NCBI GenBank assembly: GCA_947492575.1
Contig: CANLNK010000001.1
Location: 1,054,001 to 1,118,000, forward strand
Direction of reading: 5' to 3'
DNA: 64,000 bases
From: an uncultured Thalassotalea sp.
GTDB lineage: Bacteria > Pseudomonadota > Gammaproteobacteria > Enterobacterales > Alteromonadaceae
In this document: positions 45,452 to 55,235 of the stretch, piece by piece
How the letters are laid out: every line of letters begins with the position of its first letter
Position numbering within the stretch: position 1 is the first letter of the stretch
Translations under genes and position numbers: made by a program
Notes under the pieces: model-generated
The model's database searches: none
What the model was told of the DNA's origin: nothing
Seen by the model: only the letters and a program-made list of their open reading frames with translations

Positions 45452-46567
45452 ATGAGAAAGATTACTTCCCCCATCAAATCTTGTTACCTGCTCGGCTGTT
45501 TAGTTTTAATGTCATTTACAAGTTATAGCGCAGTAGCAAATACAAATACTCAACCAGCTGAAGTGGAAGTTATAAAGGCTGAAGCAGATATATCCCAAGC
45601 AACCTTAACGTTAATTGGTACAGTTGAGGCAACACAAAATGCGCAATTAGCGCAGCTCGAGTCTGGTGTTGTTGCTGAGCTATCAGTGGAAATTGGAGAT
45701 GAAGTAAAACAGGGCGATAAGCTATTAGTGCTAGACACTGAACTTGCCAAACACGGTGTCGTTCAGCAGCAAGCATCAGTCGCAGCTGCAAAAGCCGCAT
45801 TAACAGAAGCTGATCGTTTATTGGCGGAAATTATCACCTTGTCTAAACAACAGCTAGTGGCAGAAACCCTGATGGCAGAGCGTCAAGCAGATGTCGAAAT
45901 TGCTAAGGCAGAGCTTAGTCGAGAAAATGCATTGTTAGCGCAAGAAAAGGAGACGCTTGACCGCCATACGTTGTATGCGCCATTTTCTGGTGTTATTGCT
46001 AAGCGCTATGTCAATTTGGGTGAGTGGGTTACGCAGCAAACGCCAGTTTTTAACTTGGTAAAACAAGACGATTTAAGGCTTAATGTCGCAATTCCTCAAG
46101 AGTACTCGTTTGCGCTTAGTTCAAGCGACAGTGTTGCGGTAAAGGTAACTCCAGATTTCACTCAGGCTGAGTCTATCGATGCAACCTTAAACCGTATTGT
46201 GGCTGTCGCTGATAGCAGTAATCGCACTGTGACTGGACTCGTTTATCTTCCGAATAATAAAAACTTTATGGCGGGAATGTCTGCGATGGCTGAAATTAGT
46301 GTGCCAGCCAGTGAACAGGAAACCGTATGGTTGCTTAAGTCTGCGATAAAACAGCACCCAGATGGTGGTCAAAGTGTATTTTCAGTTGTGTCAGGTAAAA
46401 CGCAACGTCACCTGATACAAACAGTAAAAAAGCAGGGGGACTGGGTAGCGGTTACTGGCGTGCCTAACCAAGCAAATGTTGTGGTTAGTGGTGTAGCATT
46501 GTTAAAAGACAATGAACCAGTCCGTACTAAGCCTTCAAACAAGTCATTAACGCGTGGTAATCAATAA
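45452..46567 (+). CDS. RND efflux periplasmic adaptor protein
   Basis: A 371-residue membrane fusion protein that links an RND pump to an outer-membrane channel. It has a signal peptide (to about SAVAN), a lipoyl-like half-motif region (LESGVVAELSVEIGDEVKQGDKLLVL), a coiled-coil hairpin (about 95-165), the second lipoyl half (APFSGVIAKRYVNLGEWV) and a beta-barrel/membrane-proximal part. The stop overlaps the pump start by one base. A Fur box upstream suggests iron control. No TolC-type gene is next to it, so a shared TolC is likely. Confidence 0.94.
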   Translation: MRKITSPIKSCYLLGCLVLMSFTSYSAVANTNTQPAEVEVIKAEADISQATLTLIGTVEATQNAQLAQLESGVVAELSVEIGDEVKQGDKLLVLDTELAKHGVVQQQASVAAAKAALTEADRLLAEIITLSKQQLVAETLMAERQADVEIAKAELSRENALLAQEKETLDRHTLYAPFSGVIAKRYVNLGEWVTQQTPVFNLVKQDDLRLNVAIPQEYSFALSSSDSVAVKVTPDFTQAESIDATLNRIVAVADSSNRTVTGLVYLPNNKNFMAGMSAMAEISVPASEQETVWLLKSAIKQHPDGGQSVFSVVSGKTQRHLIQTVKKQGDWVAVTGVPNQANVVVSGVALLKDNEPVRTKPSNKSLTRGNQ

Positions 46568-49500
46568 TGATTGCTGCAGCCGTAAACCGAGGAGTTTTAG
46601 TTGCTGTGGTGGTGCTTATCACCACCATTTTAGGGCTGGTAAGCGCCCTTAATATTCCTGTTCAAATGATACCAGACCTTGAAGTGCGAACTATTACCGT
46701 GCAGACAGGTTGGCCTGGTGCAACACCACAAGATGTTGAAAAAGAAATATTAATAGAGCAGGAACGCTACCTGCGCAGCTTGCCAAACCTCACGCGCATG
46801 GTGTCATATGCTGAAATGGGTGAGGCTAATATCGAGCTAGAATTTCCTTTTGGTGTTGATGCTAACGATGCATTGATTCGCGTAAATAATGCGCTTAGCC
46901 AAGTACCTGCATATCCCGAGAATGTTGACCAGCCAAGACTTTTTTCCAGTTCTTTTTCTGGCAATGCGTTTATGTACTTCGTTCTTAAGCCTGTTAAAGG
47001 CAATCCGCTACAACTTGACGTGGATTTACTAAGAGACTTTGCTGACGACTTTATCAGGCCGCGCATGGAAAGCGTTTCTGGCGTATCCGAAGTGGGTGTG
47101 GGTGGCGGTGCTCAACGACAGATTCAAATTAAAGTAGACGCAGCCCGTCTAGCACAGCGCGGTATTAGCCTACCAGAACTGCGCAGTGCGATTCGAAATA
47201 GAAATTCTGACAGTTCTGCTGGTGATATTGAAAGCGGTAAAAGTCGTTATTTACTGCGTGTTATTGGACGATTTGAAGAACTTAGCGAGCTTGAAAATCT
47301 AATCATCAGCCGAAAAGACAACGCGAATATTTTACTTAAAGATGTTGCTACGGTGACCTTAGATCACTTTGAAACTCGGGGCTTATCATTTAAAGATGGC
47401 GAGCGAACTATCAGCTTATCGGTTCGTCGTGAAAGCGGCTCAAATGTGTTAGCGATTAAAGACGCTATGCTGCCATTAGTGAAAGATATCAACCAAGAAC
47501 TATTGGTTCAAAATGGCCTAGAGCTTGCTCTCATCAGTGACGACGTTAAATATGTACGTAGCTCGCTAGAAAATGTATGGACTAACCTTGCTCTTGGGGC
47601 GTTACTGGCGACGTTAGTGATGTACTTCTTTCTTCGCTCGGGTAAAGCAACGCTAGTGGGTGTTTTAGGGATTCCACTTTGTACCGTCGCAGCATTCTTC
47701 GCATTGATGGCCTTTGGCCGAACAATTAACGTTATTTCACTGGCAGGTGTTGCTTTTGCTATTGGTATGACGGTTGATAATACCATCGTGGTGTTGGAGT
47801 CGATTGTACAAGCGAAGCGTCAAGGTGTGAGTAAAATACAAGCAGCGATAAATGGGGTCACCGAAGTTTGGCCAGCGGTGCTGGCTTCAACGGCGACAAC
47901 GGTGCTGGTATTCGCGCCTATCTTGTTCGTTCAACAAGAAGCTGGTCAGCTATATTCTGACATTGCAATTGCAATCTCAGGCGCGATTATCGCGTCAATG
48001 CTAGTGGCTATTTTTTTGGTGCCTGTGGCGTTAGCAAATTTAGGCAAGAAGGCAGATTTAAAGCAAGGTAAACAATTTACTTTGTCTGATAAATGGTTGA
48101 GCTTAGCCAAAATTTTTACACGCACTGTTAGTCAAGCACGTATTGCTTCAGCGGCGTTTGTTTTGGTCATTTTAGGGGCTGCTTATAGCTTGATGCCTGC
48201 CGCGGAGTATTTGCCAGAGGGTGAAGAGCCGAAAGCATTCTCGATGATGATTGCACCACCCAGTTACAACCTCTCTGAGATGAAGAAGATAGGCAGTGAA
48301 CTAAGGGAATACTTTGACCTATTCGTGAATGCCGATAGTAATGACTTTGACGCTGGTAAAACAAATATGCCACCGCTTGAGTATTACAATTTGTCGGTTT
48401 CTGTTGGACGCATTTGGTTCTTGAGTGCACCTGTTGATGCTAAAAATATCAACGAAATGATGGACGCCATTACCGAGAAGTTTAGAAGTTACGAAGGTAT
48501 GCGTGCATTCTCTTCACGTGGTTCGATTATTTCTAGTAATGATGGTGGAACGAGAGCGGTTGCTGTGGATATTGCGGGTAGCAATATACTTGAGTTGTAC
48601 CAAGCAGCTGAAGCGGTTTACCAACAAGCCAATGTTGTATTTGAGAACCCTCAGATAAATTCTGATCCCGGTTCACTAACACTTGAACAGCCGCTTATTG
48701 AAATTCAGCCGAGGTGGCAACGTTTGGCTGAGCTTGGTATCGACAATAGCGACTTTGGTTATGCTGTGGCTGCCATGAGTGATGGTGCGTACGTTGATGA
48801 GTTCATACTTAACGATGACAAAGTCGATATCTTTATGTTTAGCGGGGCTGGCAACGAGCAAAACCTCGACCAGCTTGCCAGTACACCGATTGTAACGCCT
48901 GATGGTAATATCTTGCCTTTGCACGCACTGGCGGATCTTATCGAAAGCAAGAATAGTAATTCGGTGCGTCGTGTTGACGGTAATCGCACGGTGACTGTCT
49001 ATATTATTCCACCTCGAGATGTAGCACTTGAGACGGCGGAGCAAATGGTGAGAGAGCAGCTGCTGCCGACGCTTTGGCGAGAAGGGAAAATTGCTCAAGG
49101 CATTAAGGTAAGTATCAGTGGTGCAGCTGATCAACTTGAAGCGACTAAGGCTTCTTTATCAGGGAATTTTGTCATCGCGCTGGTATTGAGCTACTTGCTT
49201 TTGGTGGCAATATTTACGCATTGGCGTTACCCGCTATTTATTTTGGCGACAGTACCTCTGGGCATGGCAGGTGGTCTGCTAGGGCTTATTCTGGTTAACG
49301 GCGTCAATAGCGTGTTGTCTAGCTTGGGGCTGCCTGCATATCATCAGCCATTTGATATGATTACTATGCTTGGTTTCCTCATCTTGTTGGGAACCGTGGT
49401 TAATAACCCTATCTTGATTGTTGATCAAACTCGTCGATTTATTCAATCACAGGGAATGCAGGTGAAAGAAGCGGTGTTTGCAGCACTAAGCAAACGTTTA

Positions 49501-49704
49501 AAACCGATTCTTATGTCGACGGCGACCACTATTTTTGGTCTTGCGCCTTTAGTACTGATACCTGGGGAAGGTACTGAGTTATATCGTGGTGTCGGTGTTA
49601 TTGTGTTGAGCGGGATTATGGTGTCGACATTATTGACCTTAACCTTCTTACCTGCATTATTGGTGGCAATCCTCAAAGATAAACCAAACGCCACCGCACA
49701 CTAG
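46567..49704 (+). CDS. RND efflux pump permease (HAE1-like)
   Basis: A 1045-residue inner-membrane pump of the RND superfamily, working with the adaptor above and powered by the proton gradient. It has twelve predicted helices and two large periplasmic loops. The proton relay region in TM4 reads AIGMTVDNTIVVLES, with one Asp where AcrB has two. Other signatures are SGVSEVGVGGGAQRQI and GTVVNNPILIVDQTR in TM10. The substrate is unknown; with the Fur box, siderophore or metal-related export is plausible. Confidence 0.95.
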   Translation: MIAAAVNRGVLVAVVVLITTILGLVSALNIPVQMIPDLEVRTITVQTGWPGATPQDVEKEILIEQERYLRSLPNLTRMVSYAEMGEANIELEFPFGVDANDALIRVNNALSQVPAYPENVDQPRLFSSSFSGNAFMYFVLKPVKGNPLQLDVDLLRDFADDFIRPRMESVSGVSEVGVGGGAQRQIQIKVDAARLAQRGISLPELRSAIRNRNSDSSAGDIESGKSRYLLRVIGRFEELSELENLIISRKDNANILLKDVATVTLDHFETRGLSFKDGERTISLSVRRESGSNVLAIKDAMLPLVKDINQELLVQNGLELALISDDVKYVRSSLENVWTNLALGALLATLVMYFFLRSGKATLVGVLGIPLCTVAAFFALMAFGRTINVISLAGVAFAIGMTVDNTIVVLESIVQAKRQGVSKIQAAINGVTEVWPAVLASTATTVLVFAPILFVQQEAGQLYSDIAIAISGAIIASMLVAIFLVPVALANLGKKADLKQGKQFTLSDKWLSLAKIFTRTVSQARIASAAFVLVILGAAYSLMPAAEYLPEGEEPKAFSMMIAPPSYNLSEMKKIGSELREYFDLFVNADSNDFDAGKTNMPPLEYYNLSVSVGRIWFLSAPVDAKNINEMMDAITEKFRSYEGMRAFSSRGSIISSNDGGTRAVAVDIAGSNILELYQAAEAVYQQANVVFENPQINSDPGSLTLEQPLIEIQPRWQRLAELGIDNSDFGYAVAAMSDGAYVDEFILNDDKVDIFMFSGAGNEQNLDQLASTPIVTPDGNILPLHALADLIESKNSNSVRRVDGNRTVTVYIIPPRDVALETAEQMVREQLLPTLWREGKIAQGIKVSISGAADQLEATKASLSGNFVIALVLSYLLLVAIFTHWRYPLFILATVPLGMAGGLLGLILVNGVNSVLSSLGLPAYHQPFDMITMLGFLILLGTVVNNPILIVDQTRRFIQSQGMQVKEAVFAALSKRLKPILMSTATTIFGLAPLVLIPGEGTELYRGVGVIVLSGIMVSTLLTLTFLPALLVAILKDKPNATAH

Positions 49705-49729
49705 CAAAAAACCTCTATTTCAATATTAA

Positions 49730-49760
49730 AAGCCGCTTTGGGTGTTATCCAAGGCGGCTT
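49730..49760 (+). terminator. Hairpin after the RND operon
   Basis: A 12-bp stem (AAGCCGCTTTGG with CCAAGGCGGCTT, one G-T pair) with a 7-nt loop follows the pump gene. There is no T run right after it, so the terminator is probable but imperfect. Confidence 0.6.
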
Positions 49761-49881
49761 CGTACGATTGTCTACTGCAGAGCATTTTTACATACGTCAT
49801 GAGATTATCTATGACTTTTATCGTTAAATCAGGCGTAGGTGCTCGCGGCCTAAGTTCTTCACTAAACTAAACTATACTAAA

Positions 49882-50535
49882 CTAAAGTAAAGTAAAAATT
49901 TCGTCATGGTCTAAGCGTGATTTTGGAAGCTGAGCGTTGAAATCTGTTTCTTTTCTAAAACCGAGTGAAACTAAGGCTACCGCGGTAAAGCCTTTTTCAC
50001 GTAAACCGAATTCAGTATCTAATGTTTTTAAATCAACACCTTCCATTGGTAGAGCATCCAAGCCAAGTGCTGCTGCGCCTAGTAATAAATTACCAATATT
50101 GAGGTAAACTTGCTTTTCCATCCAATGTTGAAGGTCTTTGAGATCGTACTTATGCATGTCGACGAACATAGAGCGACCACTATGCATCATGTCTTTGAAT
50201 TCTTCGTTTGCATAACGCCCGTCGCTGTCTTCTTTGTCTAGAACATGACGCAGGTAATCTTCTTCCGCACTTAAGCGCGAACAAAACACGACTACATGTG
50301 AAGCGTCTAGAATTTTGCTGGTATTAAATTGATATAAGCCTTCGGTGCTCGATGCAATGCGTTGTTTACCTGCTTCACTATCAGCAATAATAAAGTGCCA
50401 TGGTTGCAAGTTGGTACTATTTGGGCTTAGTTGCAGCATAGCTTTTACTTGCTCGACCTGCTCTGGGCTTAACTTTTTATTGGTATCGAATTCTTTCGTA
50501 GCATAGCGTTGTTCCAACACTTCTTTAATATTCAT
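49882..50535 (-). CDS. nfsB: NAD(P)H nitroreductase (NfsB-like)
   Basis: A 217-residue FMN enzyme of the oxygen-insensitive nitroreductase family. It carries the family start (VLEQRYATKEFD), the FMN-binding SPNSTNLQPWHFIIA and the late GLREKGFTAVALVSLGFR. It reduces nitroaromatics, quinones and dihydropteridines. It is the last gene of a minus-strand run with a YgiN-like monooxygenase and a zinc-type alcohol dehydrogenase. Its end lies in a (CTAAA)-rich patch. Confidence 0.94.
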   Translation of the reverse strand: MNIKEVLEQRYATKEFDTNKKLSPEQVEQVKAMLQLSPNSTNLQPWHFIIADSEAGKQRIASSTEGLYQFNTSKILDASHVVVFCSRLSAEEDYLRHVLDKEDSDGRYANEEFKDMMHSGRSMFVDMHKYDLKDLQHWMEKQVYLNIGNLLLGAAALGLDALPMEGVDLKTLDTEFGLREKGFTAVALVSLGFRKETDFNAQLPKSRLDHDEIFTLL

Positions 50536-50625
50536 TGTGTTCTCTCGCCTTTATTTCTATTGAAAGGCTGCAGCATTGACATATCGCAATGATGAGCTGC
50601 TGCCTAGCGTTAGTTTTTACAGAAT

Positions 50626-50937
50626 TTATTTTACGAAGGTCATTTCATTAAGCGTAAAGCTATCGACGGCGCCTTCCGTTTCTTCAAGGTAGTCAGCTAA
50701 ATGCTGGTTGTTCATGTGTTGCTGCCAGAGTTCGCGCGATGCCCAATTTTCGAAAAACATAAAGTGTGCTGGGTTTTCATTATCTTGATGCAAATCGTAA
50801 TTGATACAACCTTGTTCAGCTCTCGTTGGTTCAATTAGCTTAATTAGTGCATTCTTAACCAATTCAACTTTGTCTTCTTTGGCGATAATATTCGCTACTA
50901 TGGTTAACGGTGTCGTTTGCTTGTCATTCATGCTCAA
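50626..50937 (-). CDS. YgiN-like quinol monooxygenase (ABM domain)
   Basis: A 103-residue dimeric alpha+beta barrel protein of the antibiotic biosynthesis monooxygenase domain group. It has the pattern LTIVANIIAKEDKVELVKNALIKLIEPTRAEQGCINYDLH and FMFFENWASRELWQQHM, as in YgiN, which oxidises quinols. It stands between nfsB and a zinc-type alcohol dehydrogenase gene, consistent with handling quinone-like toxins. The exact reaction is unproven. Confidence 0.87.
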   Translation of the reverse strand: MSMNDKQTTPLTIVANIIAKEDKVELVKNALIKLIEPTRAEQGCINYDLHQDNENPAHFMFFENWASRELWQQHMNNQHLADYLEETEGAVDSFTLNEMTFVK

Positions 50938-51004
50938 TTCCTTACCTGTTGTTTATCTGGGGTTGGGGTTGTTTTTCAAGTGTCTAGTTTCAATGTAACG
51001 TTTA

Positions 51005-52027
51005 CTAAAAACCTTCTAATACAATTTTTCCAATCGACTTACCTGATTCTAGCTCGGCATGTGCCTTGATTAAGTTGCTTGCGTTAATTTTGCCTAGGTG
51101 TTTGCCGACGGTCGTTTTAACTTGTCCTTGGTCAATCAGCTCTGCGACATGGTTAAGCAGTTTATGCTGTGCCTCTATATCGTCTGTTTGGAACATTGAG
51201 CGTGTGAACATAAATTCCCAGTGCAGGGAAATAGACTTTGGCTTTAGCTTACTTATATCTAGTGTTTGCGGATCATCAATTAATGCAAGTTTGCCACCTG
51301 GTTTTAGCACTTCTACATAGGTGTCTAAGTAACTATCGGTATGGGTTAAACTTGCAATGTGGGTAACTTGACCAATGTCTAACGCATGAATTTGTTCAGT
51401 CATTGGTTTTGAGTGGTCTACTACAAAATCTGCTCCTAGGCTTTTCACCCAGTCGGCAGAACTTTCTCTCGATGCTGTTGCGATTACTGTTGCACCAGTT
51501 AAAGCCTTTATTAGCTGCAGTAGAATCGAACCGACGCCACCAGCTGCGCCAGTGACTAAAATAATGTCGTCTGTTTTATCGATGTCAGTTGTTTGTTTTT
51601 GAATTTGAAGACGCTCAAAGAGTAGCTCGTAAGCAGTAATCGCAGTTAGTGGCAAAGCAGCGGCTTCTGCGTCTGTTAAGCTTTTGGGCTTGTATCCAAC
51701 AATACGTTCGTCGACTACTTGAAATTCAGCATTGGAACCTGAACGTGTTAAATCTCCGGCATAAAAAACAGTATCGCCCGGTTGGAATAGCGTAACGTCT
51801 TCTCCTGTTGCGACAACTTCGCCTACGGCATCCCAGCCAATGACCTTATAGTCGCCATTTTCAGGTGCGACATTCTGTCTAATTTTATAGTCGACAGGGT
51901 TTACCGCTATAGCTTTTACTTTCACAAGCAGGTCGTGACCAGCAGCAACGGGTTGTTCAATGTTAATGTCCAACAACGCCTTAGGGTGTTCAATAGGTAA
52001 AGATTCAAGGTAACCAATGGCTTTCAT
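51005..52027 (-). CDS. Zinc-type alcohol dehydrogenase family (quinone oxidoreductase-like)
   Basis: A medium-chain dehydrogenase/reductase of about 340 residues. It has the GroES-like N-terminal part (KVKAIAVNPVDYKIR) and the nucleotide site VTGAAGGVGSILLQLIKALTG. Zinc-binding Cys of true alcohol dehydrogenases are not evident, which puts it nearer the quinone oxidoreductase/ZADH branch. The ORF reaches 52111, but the ATG at 52027 with a GGAG box matches the family start MKAIGYLESL. It heads a minus-strand run with the YgiN-like and nfsB genes and is divergent from a LysR regulator. Confidence 0.9.
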   Translation of the reverse strand: MKAIGYLESLPIEHPKALLDINIEQPVAAGHDLLVKVKAIAVNPVDYKIRQNVAPENGDYKVIGWDAVGEVVATGEDVTLFQPGDTVFYAGDLTRSGSNAEFQVVDERIVGYKPKSLTDAEAAALPLTAITAYELLFERLQIQKQTTDIDKTDDIILVTGAAGGVGSILLQLIKALTGATVIATASRESSADWVKSLGADFVVDHSKPMTEQIHALDIGQVTHIASLTHTDSYLDTYVEVLKPGGKLALIDDPQTLDISKLKPKSISLHWEFMFTRSMFQTDDIEAQHKLLNHVAELIDQGQVKTTVGKHLGKINASNLIKAHAELESGKSIGKIVLEGF

Positions 52028-52218
52028 AGCTTTCTCCGCAACAATGAGTAAAGGAACGACGTTTGGGATTATGCTGGTATAGCAGTAATCGTTCGAATTC
52101 GTTAACGTCAATCCAAGTAATTGATACAGAGTTTAGAACTTGAATAGTTAAATAAAAACAGCATAATGTTTGAATCTTTTTCAAAAATATATTGAAAATT
52201 GATTGTGGGTAGAGTCGC

Positions 52219-53145
52219 ATGCAAATAGAAGATTTAGAGGTTATTTTAAAGGTGGCCGAGTTTCGGGGCATAACCGCCGCAGCTGAAAGCTTAGACATGC
52301 GTGTAGCGACTGCGAGCGCTGCGATTAAACGTGTAGAGAAACAACTAGGCGCAGAGCTTTTCATTCGTACAACTCGGCAGTTAAGGTTATCGGCTGCCGG
52401 CGAGCGATATATTCCAAGCTGCCAAGAAGCTGTCGCTATGCTGGCACAAGCACACCAGCACGTGAAAGAGGAACTTGCGGTTATCGACGGAGAGTTGCGT
52501 TTAGCACTGTCTTCAGATCTAGGTCGCAATATTGTTGTCCCGTGGCTTGATGAATTCTTAACTATGCACCCAAGTGTTAAGCTGAAAATCAACTTAAGCG
52601 ATAGTAACATCGATTTTTATCGAGACGCCGTAGACATCGCACTTCGCTATGGCTCACCAACCGATAGCAATTTATATGGCTTTAAAATATGTGATGTACC
52701 AGGGCTACTCTGCGCAACTGAAGAGTACTTAAGCGAGTTTGGTCAACCTAAACATCCACAAGAGCTGGTGCGCCATAACGGGCTTTTTTATCAGTTATAC
52801 GATGTGATACACGACGTTTGGACGTTTTCTAAAGACGGTGAGTCATTCAAAATCAAGATGCATGGCAATCGAGCGAGCAATGATGGTGACCTCGTTAGGC
52901 GTTGGTGCGTATCTGGTAAAGGGCTGGCAGTTAAATCTAGTTTGGACATGTCTAATGATCTCCTTGATAAGCGAGTTGTGCCTGTGATGAATGACTACCA
53001 AGCTAGAAAAACGGAGTTGTGGCTTGTGTGCCCAAGCAGGCAATCGATTACACCCGCAGTTAGGCTGTTGCGTGATTTCTTAAAAACAAAATGCCATGAG
53101 GTGTTAGAGCGATTGAGGCATGACGGGATACTTCCAGCTGAATAA
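52219..53145 (+). CDS. LysR family transcriptional regulator
   Basis: A 308-residue LysR-type regulator with helix-turn-helix MQIEDLEVILKVAEFRGITAAAESL and the RVEKQLGAELFIRTTRQLRLSAAGERY segment, followed by a periplasmic-binding-like effector domain. It is divergent from the alcohol dehydrogenase/YgiN/nfsB genes and probably controls them. Members of this branch respond to aromatic or electrophilic effectors. Confidence 0.92.
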   Translation: MQIEDLEVILKVAEFRGITAAAESLDMRVATASAAIKRVEKQLGAELFIRTTRQLRLSAAGERYIPSCQEAVAMLAQAHQHVKEELAVIDGELRLALSSDLGRNIVVPWLDEFLTMHPSVKLKINLSDSNIDFYRDAVDIALRYGSPTDSNLYGFKICDVPGLLCATEEYLSEFGQPKHPQELVRHNGLFYQLYDVIHDVWTFSKDGESFKIKMHGNRASNDGDLVRRWCVSGKGLAVKSSLDMSNDLLDKRVVPVMNDYQARKTELWLVCPSRQSITPAVRLLRDFLKTKCHEVLERLRHDGILPAE

Positions 53146-53252
53146 CGAGTTGAGTAATCACTACTTAACAGAAAGTTGCAAATAGTCAATTGCTTAACCA
53201 CACTAGGAAGTACCTTAAGCACGATATACGCCTTTGGAAGAGGGATTGTTTT

Positions 53253-53789
53253 ATGACTAAAAAGATACTTTTCGCTGTTTTTTTACTAATTGCGATTCCT
53301 CTTGTTGTTGCTTTATTTACTCCTGACAGTTATCAAGTAGAGCGGCAAGTGGAAATTAATAAGAGCAAGCGCGAGGTCTTCTCTTACGTTAAGCTACTAA
53401 AGAACCAAGACTACTTCAGCAAATGGGCGCAAATTGACCCAAGTATGAGTAAAACCTATCGAGGAATTGACGGTGAAGTTGGTTTTGTCTCTCGCTGGGA
53501 GTCATCGCATCCAGATGTGGGGACTGGCGAACAAGAAATTTTGGCGATAGTCGATGGTGAACGGATTGATTACGAGCTGAGGTTTATTGAGCCAATATCG
53601 GCGGTGTCGCCTGCGTACATGGTTTTTATTGAAGAAGGCGCCAATAAAACGCAAGTTAAGTGGGGATTTCGTGGCGATATGCCATACCCAATGAATATTA
53701 TGATGTGGTTTATCGATTTTGAAGACGTTATAGGTACAGACTTGCAAATAGGTCTAGATAACTTGAAAGTTATTCTAGAGGCTCAATAG
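53253..53789 (+). CDS. SRPBCC family protein with N-terminal membrane anchor
   Basis: A 178-residue protein with one hydrophobic segment at about 5-22 and then a SRPBCC (START-like) domain, shown by YQVERQVEINKSKREVFSYVKLLKNQDYFSKWA and the later ETQ-type strands. Such domains bind hydrophobic ligands in a deep pocket. The ORF is open from 53190, but the ATG at 53253 has a GAGGGA box eight bases ahead. The ligand is unknown. Confidence 0.82.
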   Translation: MTKKILFAVFLLIAIPLVVALFTPDSYQVERQVEINKSKREVFSYVKLLKNQDYFSKWAQIDPSMSKTYRGIDGEVGFVSRWESSHPDVGTGEQEILAIVDGERIDYELRFIEPISAVSPAYMVFIEEGANKTQVKWGFRGDMPYPMNIMMWFIDFEDVIGTDLQIGLDNLKVILEAQ

Positions 53790-53879
53790 CGTATCATGTA
53801 ACTGTGGGCTTTAATTATGAGCTATAGGGACGAGCTTAATGCTTACTTCAATAACGCCCCTAGCATGAAGACTGATAAG

Positions 53880-54968
53880 TTACTTCGCAAAAGGGTCGTA
53901 ACCTAGCCACTCAATGACATTGCTATGCATTATCGCCTTGCGTTGTTTTTTGTTTATTACGTGTGCAGCAACCGCCTCTTCGAGCAAAATCCCAGGGTAG
54001 CACCCGTCAACTGTTGCCATTTCACCTAGCGGATAGGGATCATCGACACCCCAGACAATTTGCTCAAAACCATTACGTTTTATCATCAGTCCCAGGGTGT
54101 GGACATCGTGAACGAGTGTGTCGTAAAACACGTTAGGTTGTCGCACTGTTTCGCGCGGGTGATGGGCGTTAGGAAATAAATCAGGACGACCTTCTACACC
54201 TTGAATGGTTCTGCCGAAATTTGCCTGACTCAGCATGCCACCATGTGCAAAGCATGTGCGGACATTCGGAAACTTTTGTGCAAAGCCGTTGTAAGTAAAC
54301 ATCAGGTGAGTATCGGCTGTTTGCGCCATCATCCAAACGAGATGGTGACGCCAAAACTGGTTGGTGAGTTTAACCATCTTGCCAGCATCATATGGATGAA
54401 TTTCAATGGCTAGATTAAGTTCATTGGCAAGCTGCCAAATAGGTTCAACGGACGCATCACATACAGACAGCCATTCACCATTAGATGCTTGGTAATGAGT
54501 GCTTAAACAAAGCAATTTCATGCCCATAGAAGCACAGCGTTCTATTTCATTTAATGCTTGCTCTAGGTGTGCAGGTTGCACAACAAACCCTGTGGTAAAG
54601 CTTCTTGGGTGCAAATGCTGAACACTGGCGTTAAAGTCGTTTTGAAAGCGAATAATATCGAGCGTATCTTTTTCATTTACGCCGTTGCAGTAGAGTTGAG
54701 AAAGGCAAAGCACCACTTCGTGGTCGATGTTATTTTCCGCCATCCACTCCCTTTTTTCATCGAGGAAGAAACTTTTATCTGTGATAGGCCTGCTCCAATT
54801 ACCTTGACGCATGAACTGTTTGTCTTCATCGACCCAAAAGAATTTATTGTCTTTCATGAAGCTCGGTATTTGCTTTGGCGTAGGGAGTAAGTGACCGTGG
54901 CCATTAATCCGTTTTTTTAATGGCTTCTTGAGCGTTTTGTGTTGAGCTTTGACTTTTTTATTGACCAC
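53880..54968 (-). CDS. Amidohydrolase family protein (ACMSD-like)
   Basis: A 362-residue TIM-barrel metal hydrolase of the amidohydrolase 2 type. The metal ligands are visible in NGHGHLLP (HxH near residue 24), EIHPYD, CFAHGG and WGVDDPYPLGE. This set matches the aminocarboxymuconate-semialdehyde decarboxylase-like branch. The start is GTG at 54968, followed by a basic tail of about 20 residues before the first barrel strand. The substrate is unknown and no catabolic genes are beside it. Confidence 0.85.
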   Translation of the reverse strand: MVNKKVKAQHKTLKKPLKKRINGHGHLLPTPKQIPSFMKDNKFFWVDEDKQFMRQGNWSRPITDKSFFLDEKREWMAENNIDHEVVLCLSQLYCNGVNEKDTLDIIRFQNDFNASVQHLHPRSFTTGFVVQPAHLEQALNEIERCASMGMKLLCLSTHYQASNGEWLSVCDASVEPIWQLANELNLAIEIHPYDAGKMVKLTNQFWRHHLVWMMAQTADTHLMFTYNGFAQKFPNVRTCFAHGGMLSQANFGRTIQGVEGRPDLFPNAHHPRETVRQPNVFYDTLVHDVHTLGLMIKRNGFEQIVWGVDDPYPLGEMATVDGCYPGILLEEAVAAHVINKKQRKAIMHSNVIEWLGYDPFAK

Positions 54969-55235
54969 AGTAAAGAGTACTCTTGTCGATTATTGCTTAT
55001 GCAGTTAACTGACTGTTGCAAAAATAACCCAATAAAGTCAACAGTTAGCATCATTATATGATGCTAACTGTGATACATAGATTAAATTTTTTTGACGTCC
55101 CAGATATGGTAAACGTAATAAACATGCTGCCTTTCATCATGTGAGGCTATTTATGTGGATAATGAGTTTTTCATTTTGGCAAAGTGCTGAACTTATGGTA
55201 CTTTCAGGCCAGAAAAATTCAGAGGAATAACAATT

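Noticed and set aside
48676-49134. Minus-strand ORF of 152 residues inside the RND pump gene
   Set aside because: It lies entirely within a well supported pump gene on the other strand and has no recognised domain or ribosome binding site.
49861-49893. CTAAA-rich patch at the end of nfsB as a regulatory or mobile signal
   Set aside because: Short low-complexity repetition at the gene end; no inverted repeats or target duplications are present.
52005-52610. Minus-strand ORF of 201 residues overlapping the LysR and ADH starts
   Set aside because: It is a shadow of the LysR gene and of the intergenic region; composition is not protein-like.
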